Below, in pieces: positions 6,211 to 9,473 of a stretch of DNA of 9,473 bases (the stretch's first letter is position 1; the number at the start of each line of letters is the position of its first letter). The notes below the pieces were generated by a model. It did not search any database. It had not been told where the DNA came from and saw only the letters and a list, made by a program, of their open reading frames with translations. The stretch is from an uncultured Clostridia bacterium (GTDB lineage: Bacteria; Bacillota; Clostridia; Acetivibrionales; CALMWN01). The translations under genes were made by a program, and so were the position numbers. The DNA lies in the NCBI GenBank assembly GCA_937873555.1, contig CALMWN010000578.1, positions 1-9,473 of the forward strand, read 5' to 3'.

Positions 6211-6615
6211 TTGTTCTCATATATTGTGGAACTGAAATCAACTTTTGAAAGTGTGGACACTACGGTCAGAAATATGATGGATATCATTTCAAATCAATGG
6301 GGCATTCAAAGCAGTAATAAAATTTTCTCTTTAAATTTAGTATTGCGGGAATTACTTAATAATGCAGTTGAGCACGGGAACCGGATGGTGGAGGAAAAGA
6401 AGGTTGTGTGTAAGATTGTCTATTGCAGCAAAGAGGTTTGTATAGAAGTTACCGATGAAGGAGAAGGTTTTAGCCCGAGTGAACTTAAAAAGTATGATAC
6501 AAACGATTATGCAGATATTTTCCGTGAAAGGGGAAGAGGGTTATTGATAATGAGGGGTATGGGATTTGACGTATCGGTCAACAAGAATCACGTCACCGCA
6601 AAAATGAACATATGA
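6211..6615 (+). CDS. RsbW/SpoIIAB-type anti-sigma factor, serine-protein kinase (HATPase)
   Basis: The 134-residue protein is a GHKL-fold partner-switching kinase. The N-box ELLNNAVEHGN lies at residues 47-57 (E47 catalytic base, N51 metal contact). The G1 box is TDEGEGF (81-87) and the G2 box is RGRGLLIMRGMG (107-118). Such proteins bind a sigma factor, or phosphorylate a STAS-domain antagonist using ATP. That antagonist is encoded 81 bases downstream. The start is chosen as TTG at 6211, seven bases after a G8-A tract (6196-6204) that acts as an extreme Shine-Dalgarno sequence. The frame opens further upstream at TTG 6133, but that has no ribosome site and the added residues do not fit the family. 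No sigma factor gene is adjacent, unlike the rsb and spoIIA operons, so the true client is unknown. Confidence 0.88.
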   Translation: MFSYIVELKSTFESVDTTVRNMMDIISNQWGIQSSNKIFSLNLVLRELLNNAVEHGNRMVEEKKVVCKIVYCSKEVCIEVTDEGEGFSPSELKKYDTNDYADIFRERGRGLLIMRGMGFDVSVNKNHVTAKMNI

Positions 6616-6696
6616 TTTTGCTTATATATATGCATTATAATGACAAATTAAGGACACTATCTTATCCTGATATCATTTTTTATAGGGGGAGTTGTA

Positions 6697-6999
6697 ATGG
6701 AGGTAAGACTGGATGGCAGGAAGCTTATTCTGGATATTCAATGCGATTTGACTGCAGACAGGGTGAAGGAAGTCACAACAAAAGCAAAGGAATCCATCAA
6801 GTCAATGAGCGGATATCAGGAAATCGTTCTGGACGTACACAATATGACTATCATGGATTCAATCGGAGTGTCATTCGTAATCGGGATATTTAAAACGTCA
6901 AAAAGCAGTGGAAAGGATTTCAAGATTATCGGTGCCAATAAGGACATAGCAAAGCTGTTTAATTTGATGAACCTTGATGAAGTGTTTGAAGTCAGATAA
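6697..6999 (+). CDS. STAS-domain anti-anti-sigma factor (RsbV/SpoIIAA type)
   Basis: The 100-residue protein is a single STAS domain. The phosphorylation motif MTIMDSIGVSFVIG (residues 50-63) has S55 after D54, the residue that the partner kinase phosphorylates in this family. The unphosphorylated form would bind the upstream RsbW-like protein and release its client. AGGGGGAG at 6684-6691 sets the ATG start. The length is slightly below the usual 105-115. A second open frame overlaps it (6612-6893), but it has no ribosome site or family likeness and is a shadow. No phosphatase (RsbU/SpoIIE type) that would reset it is encoded nearby. Past the stop a 7-bp stem (7002-7008 with 7017-7023) lacks a T-run, so termination here is unproven. 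Confidence 0.93.
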   Translation: MEVRLDGRKLILDIQCDLTADRVKEVTTKAKESIKSMSGYQEIVLDVHNMTIMDSIGVSFVIGIFKTSKSSGKDFKIIGANKDIAKLFNLMNLDEVFEVR

Positions 7000-7044
7000 A
7001 CATTTCTTTCTCTCATAAGAAATTCCAACCAAGCGTATTACATA

Positions 7045-7064
7045 GAATCAATAAAACTTGATTC
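7045..7064. repeat. Small inverted repeat after the STAS gene
   Basis: GAATCAA (7045-7051) and TTGATTC (7058-7064) form a 7-bp perfect dyad with a six-base loop. No T-run follows directly (a T7 tract comes at 7083), so it is not a standard terminator. An operator or processing hairpin is possible. Confidence 0.35.
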
Positions 7065-7132
7065 GATTTCCTAAGATGAAACTTTTTTTGCGGATTTTCG
7101 TATATAAATAAATACTAAACCTGTACTTAATT

Positions 7133-7225
7133 TACGATTTATGTCTAAGCAAAGGATGCTGATTTCAAATAGCGAATTGAAGCATTTCACGATTTGAAAT
7201 CAGCGAAGATTAATCATAAATCGTA
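7133..7225. repeat. Nested inverted repeat in the leader of the AAA ATPase gene
   Basis: An outer 11-bp perfect pair (TACGATTTATG 7133-7143, CATAAATCGTA 7215-7225) encloses an inner 13-bp perfect pair (GCTGATTTCAAAT 7158-7170, ATTTGAAATCAGC 7192-7204). A four-bp pair (7178-7181, 7186-7189) lies in the inner loop. The whole 93-base unit would fold as one long interrupted hairpin. It ends five bases before AGGAG (7231-7235), the ribosome site of the ATPase gene. No flanking duplication is seen, so I do not call it a mobile element. The rest of the 247-base spacer holds a T7 tract and no gene. Confidence 0.7.
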
Positions 7226-7246
7226 TAGGTAGGAGAATATAAGATT

Positions 7247-8851
7247 ATGTGGTTCAAAGATTTTTTAAATATGTACAAGGCCGGGATTTCTCATGAGTTC
7301 CTATTTTACTTTAACGTCAGGGATCTTGTTGATAATAACAGGTATATGGATCGGTATATCCAGGAAGAATTTATAAAGCAAAGAGGCTTTTCCATTATTG
7401 CATTTTATGATATTTCCAGAGGCCTGACCTTCTACGATTCAGTAATGGAGAAGGAGTTTCACAAGATAACCTTGAATGAGGCTGTGAATCTTACACATTC
7501 ACTTCCTTCTAAAGTATTTCCGTATATCGATGCTGCTCTTAAGAATGCTAAAATGGCAGTTTTCATTGATCATGTAGAGAAAATAATACCTGCTGTTGAT
7601 ATCGGAAGCATGTCTCTTGAGGAGAGGACCGCTCTGATATGGCTTTGTGAATGGTCGGTAAACACCAGGATTTCAGCTGTGGGAAGCACTATTTTCATGT
7701 TGTCCGACAATCTTGCGGATGTGAGCAGGGAGGTCCTGAAATCTTCATACAAGATTGAGCCGATACTGGTAGAACTTCCGGGAGAAAATGAACGCAGGGA
7801 TTATATAGAGCACCTTATAAGGGACAAGAATATCAAGACCGATATAACGATTGAAGAATTTGCCAAGCTTTCATCAGGCTTGAGCAAGAAGGCGATAAAG
7901 GATATAAAATTGAGGGCGGAAGCCGAGGATGTACCGATAAGCTTTGATTATATCAAGGAAAAGAAGTACTCTGTTCTAAAGAAGGAATATGGAGATGTGC
8001 TGGAATTCATATATCCGGAAATAGGCTTTGAAGATATCGGCGGCATGGAAAGGGCCAAGAACTATCTTATGAAGAATATAGTAAATCCCATAAGGAACGG
8101 GGATTTAAGAAGGGTTCCGATGGGAATACTTTTATGCGGGCCTTCCGGGACAGGAAAAACCTTACTTGTTAATGCCCTTGCAAAATCAAGCGGCTTCAAC
8201 TGTGTCAAGATAGACATGTCGAGAATTCTTGGACAATATGTGGGTGAGAGTGAAAAGAATTTTAAAAAGTGCCTTTTGGGAGCCTTATCACAACAGCCGG
8301 TAATAGTGTTCGTCGATGAAATAGATACCGCTTTCAGGAGAGGAGATGGCGGCGACAGCGGAGTGAGCCGGAATATTTTCAGTGAATTTTTACAGTTTAC
8401 AGGTAATACAAATAATAGAGGAAGAGTAATATTCATAGCCGCGACAAATCGTCCGGATCTGCTTGACCCGGCCTTGAAAAGAGCTGGAAGGTTTGACAAG
8501 AAAATACCTGTGCTGCTGCCGGATATAAAAGAGCGGGCTGGAATATTCAAGGTGATGATCAAAAAATACGGCTTTGAGACAGATATAACCGACTTTACGG
8601 GTTTTGCGGCAAGGACCGATAATTATACAGGAGCTGAGATTGAGACTGTTGTACGGAAAGCATATGAAATTGCGAACGAGGATGAAAGAGAAGGAAATGT
8701 TTTAACGGGGGATGTGCTTGGCGAAGCGATTCAGAAATGCAGGCCGAGCACTCAACAGGTGGAATTCATGACTGAGCTGGCTGTGAAGGAATGTGATGAC
8801 ATGGATCTCCTGCCTGAAAAATACAGGGATCAGAAATTGTTTAATGCATAA
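7247..8851 (+). CDS. AAA+ ATPase with degenerate N-terminal and intact C-terminal AAA domain (Ycf46/Vps4-like class)
   Basis: A 534-residue cytosolic AAA+ ATPase. The C-terminal domain (about 255-500) is complete: Walker A GPSGTGKT (298-305, K304), pore-loop aromatic Y331-V332-G333, Walker B VIVFVDEID (352-360, D357/E358), sensor-1 N401, and arginine fingers R412 and R415 in DPALKRAGRFD (407-417). The N-terminal 240 residues lack a Walker A. They still carry echoes of an AAA core, FLFYF (18-22), MAVFIDHVEKI (103-113) and FMLSDNLADVSREV (150-163), so they look like a dead ATPase domain. That arrangement recalls cyanobacterial/plastid Ycf46 and other tandem AAA proteins. No membrane segment or protease motif is present, so FtsH is excluded. 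AGGAG (7231-7235) sets the ATG. The PspA-like gene 105 bases downstream suggests remodelling of a membrane-bound polymer; that role is inference. Confidence 0.88.
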   Translation: MWFKDFLNMYKAGISHEFLFYFNVRDLVDNNRYMDRYIQEEFIKQRGFSIIAFYDISRGLTFYDSVMEKEFHKITLNEAVNLTHSLPSKVFPYIDAALKNAKMAVFIDHVEKIIPAVDIGSMSLEERTALIWLCEWSVNTRISAVGSTIFMLSDNLADVSREVLKSSYKIEPILVELPGENERRDYIEHLIRDKNIKTDITIEEFAKLSSGLSKKAIKDIKLRAEAEDVPISFDYIKEKKYSVLKKEYGDVLEFIYPEIGFEDIGGMERAKNYLMKNIVNPIRNGDLRRVPMGILLCGPSGTGKTLLVNALAKSSGFNCVKIDMSRILGQYVGESEKNFKKCLLGALSQQPVIVFVDEIDTAFRRGDGGDSGVSRNIFSEFLQFTGNTNNRGRVIFIAATNRPDLLDPALKRAGRFDKKIPVLLPDIKERAGIFKVMIKKYGFETDITDFTGFAARTDNYTGAEIETVVRKAYEIANEDEREGNVLTGDVLGEAIQKCRPSTQQVEFMTELAVKECDDMDLLPEKYRDQKLFNA

Positions 8852-8877
8852 GGTTTGCAGGTTGTATGCAAAAGGGC

Positions 8878-8906
8878 TGTTTTAGTTTATAAAACTAATG
8901 TATAAT
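8878..8906 (+). promoter_or_regulatory. Possible promoter of the pspA-like gene
   Basis: TGTTTT (8878-8883), 17 bases, TATAAT (8901-8906). The -10 is perfect but the -35 is weak. A 7-bp stem (TTAGTTT 8882-8888, AAACTAA 8892-8898) fills the spacer and could be an operator. If real, pspA can be expressed apart from the ATPase gene. Confidence 0.4.
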
Positions 8907-8956
8907 AAAATGGGTTAAACTCGTAATGTTAATATAAATGCAGGGAGGAAGATCAT

Positions 8957-9473
8957 ATGGGTTTGTTCAGTAGACTGGGTGCGTTGATAAGGGGATTCTT
9001 CGGACTGTTTGTAGGAAATATGGAGGAGAATAATCCGGACATTCTGTTCGAGGATATCAAGAACCAGGTTGACAGGGCGAGAAAGGAAGCAGAGCAGCAA
9101 ATTGTTGAAATTCAGACCAATGCGGAATTGATAAAGATTGAAATGAAGAACGCCGAAAAGAATTTGAATGCTGTCAGATCAAGAATTGAAGCCGCCCAAA
9201 AGCAGGGAGACAAGGAAGTCCTTGTAGAACTTCTTGTTCAGGAAGAGGAGTTCCAGACGACATACGAGACGCATAAGGCGACTTATGACAGTGCTATGAC
9301 TGATGTGGCAAAAATACGTGAAGATTTTAAAATATTCGAATCCGAAATGAGTGCCAAGCTTAACGAACTGAAGACACTGAAATCCCAGGCCAAGATGGCA
9401 AAGCTGAAGGAAAACATTAACTCTGTAAATGCCAAATACACTGCAAACGGAAACAGGGTCGGCAGCATCAACG
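8957..9473 (+). CDS. PspA/IM30 (Vipp1) family membrane-stress protein, 3' end cut by the window
   Basis: The first 172 codons are present and remain open at the window edge. The start MGLFSRLGALIRGFFGLF (residues 1-18) is the amphipathic membrane-binding helix of PspA/Vipp1. It is followed by NPDILFEDIKNQVDRARKEAEQQIVE (26-51) and long heptad-rich helices to the end, the ESCRT-III-like coiled coil. Family members are about 220-240 residues, so roughly the last quarter is missing. AGGGAGGAA at 8942-8950 sets the ATG. Such proteins polymerise on the inner face of the membrane to stabilise or remodel it under stress. The gene directly follows an AAA+ ATPase, a plausible disassembly partner. No PspB/PspC or LiaI/LiaF-type partner is visible here. 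The family call is firm; the subfamily (PspA, LiaH or Vipp1) cannot be decided from the part shown. Confidence 0.93.
   Translation, partial: MGLFSRLGALIRGFFGLFVGNMEENNPDILFEDIKNQVDRARKEAEQQIVEIQTNAELIKIEMKNAEKNLNAVRSRIEAAQKQGDKEVLVELLVQEEEFQTTYETHKATYDSAMTDVAKIREDFKIFESEMSAKLNELKTLKSQAKMAKLKENINSVNAKYTANGNRVGSIN

Noticed and set aside
6612..6893. 93-residue open frame overlapping the STAS gene
   Set aside because: It overlaps a clear STAS domain in another frame, has no ribosome site, and its translation resembles no protein I recognise.
7133..7225. Second MITE-like element
   Set aside because: The inverted ends are unlike those at 2058-2202 and there is no target duplication at the borders.
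8062..8562. 166-residue reverse-strand open frame inside the AAA ATPase
   Set aside because: It is antisense to the conserved Walker A/B core and is best explained as a shadow of its codon usage.

Overview
The window reads as chromosomal DNA from a spore-forming, low-GC Firmicute of the Clostridia. The evidence is strong AGGAGG-type ribosome sites, AT-rich spacers, and the sporulation-linked gene order yabG - veg - sipL - ispE. The relatives that come to mind are the cellulolytic clostridia (Ruminiclostridium/Acetivibrio), but that placement is inference from gene content only. The first 46 bases are not genomic: they are an Illumina Nextera adapter with its i5 index, so biology starts at base 47.

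Left part (153-3989), spore envelope: a CotS-type spore-coat kinase-fold protein; a strikingly short YabG of 86 residues that keeps only the N-terminal domain and lacks the protease region; veg, behind two tandem near-perfect vegetative promoters; a 145-bp MITE-like inverted-repeat element between veg and its terminator; and sipL, with three SPOCS-type repeats and a C-terminal LysM domain. In other clostridia SipL binds the coat morphogenetic ATPase SpoIVA.

Middle part (4053-6010), housekeeping and regulation: a terminator, then a consensus promoter driving ispE (MEP isoprenoid pathway). A FadR-type GntR regulator follows, probably in the same transcript. A convergent 69-residue heavy-metal-associated (CopZ-like) protein ends this block.

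Right part (6087-9473), stress and membrane module: a promoter that can be read as SigB-like or as extended -10 SigA; an RsbW-type anti-sigma/kinase with a TTG start behind an unusual run of eight Gs; its STAS anti-anti-sigma partner, with no sigma gene beside them; a spacer with a nested inverted repeat; a 534-residue AAA+ ATPase with one intact and one apparently degenerate ATPase domain; and a PspA/IM30 (ESCRT-III-like) protein cut by the window end. An AAA+ ATPase next to an ESCRT-III-fold membrane protein recalls the Vps4/ESCRT-III pairing and is the most interesting system here. The functional link between the partner-switch pair and the AAA/PspA pair is a hypothesis from proximity.
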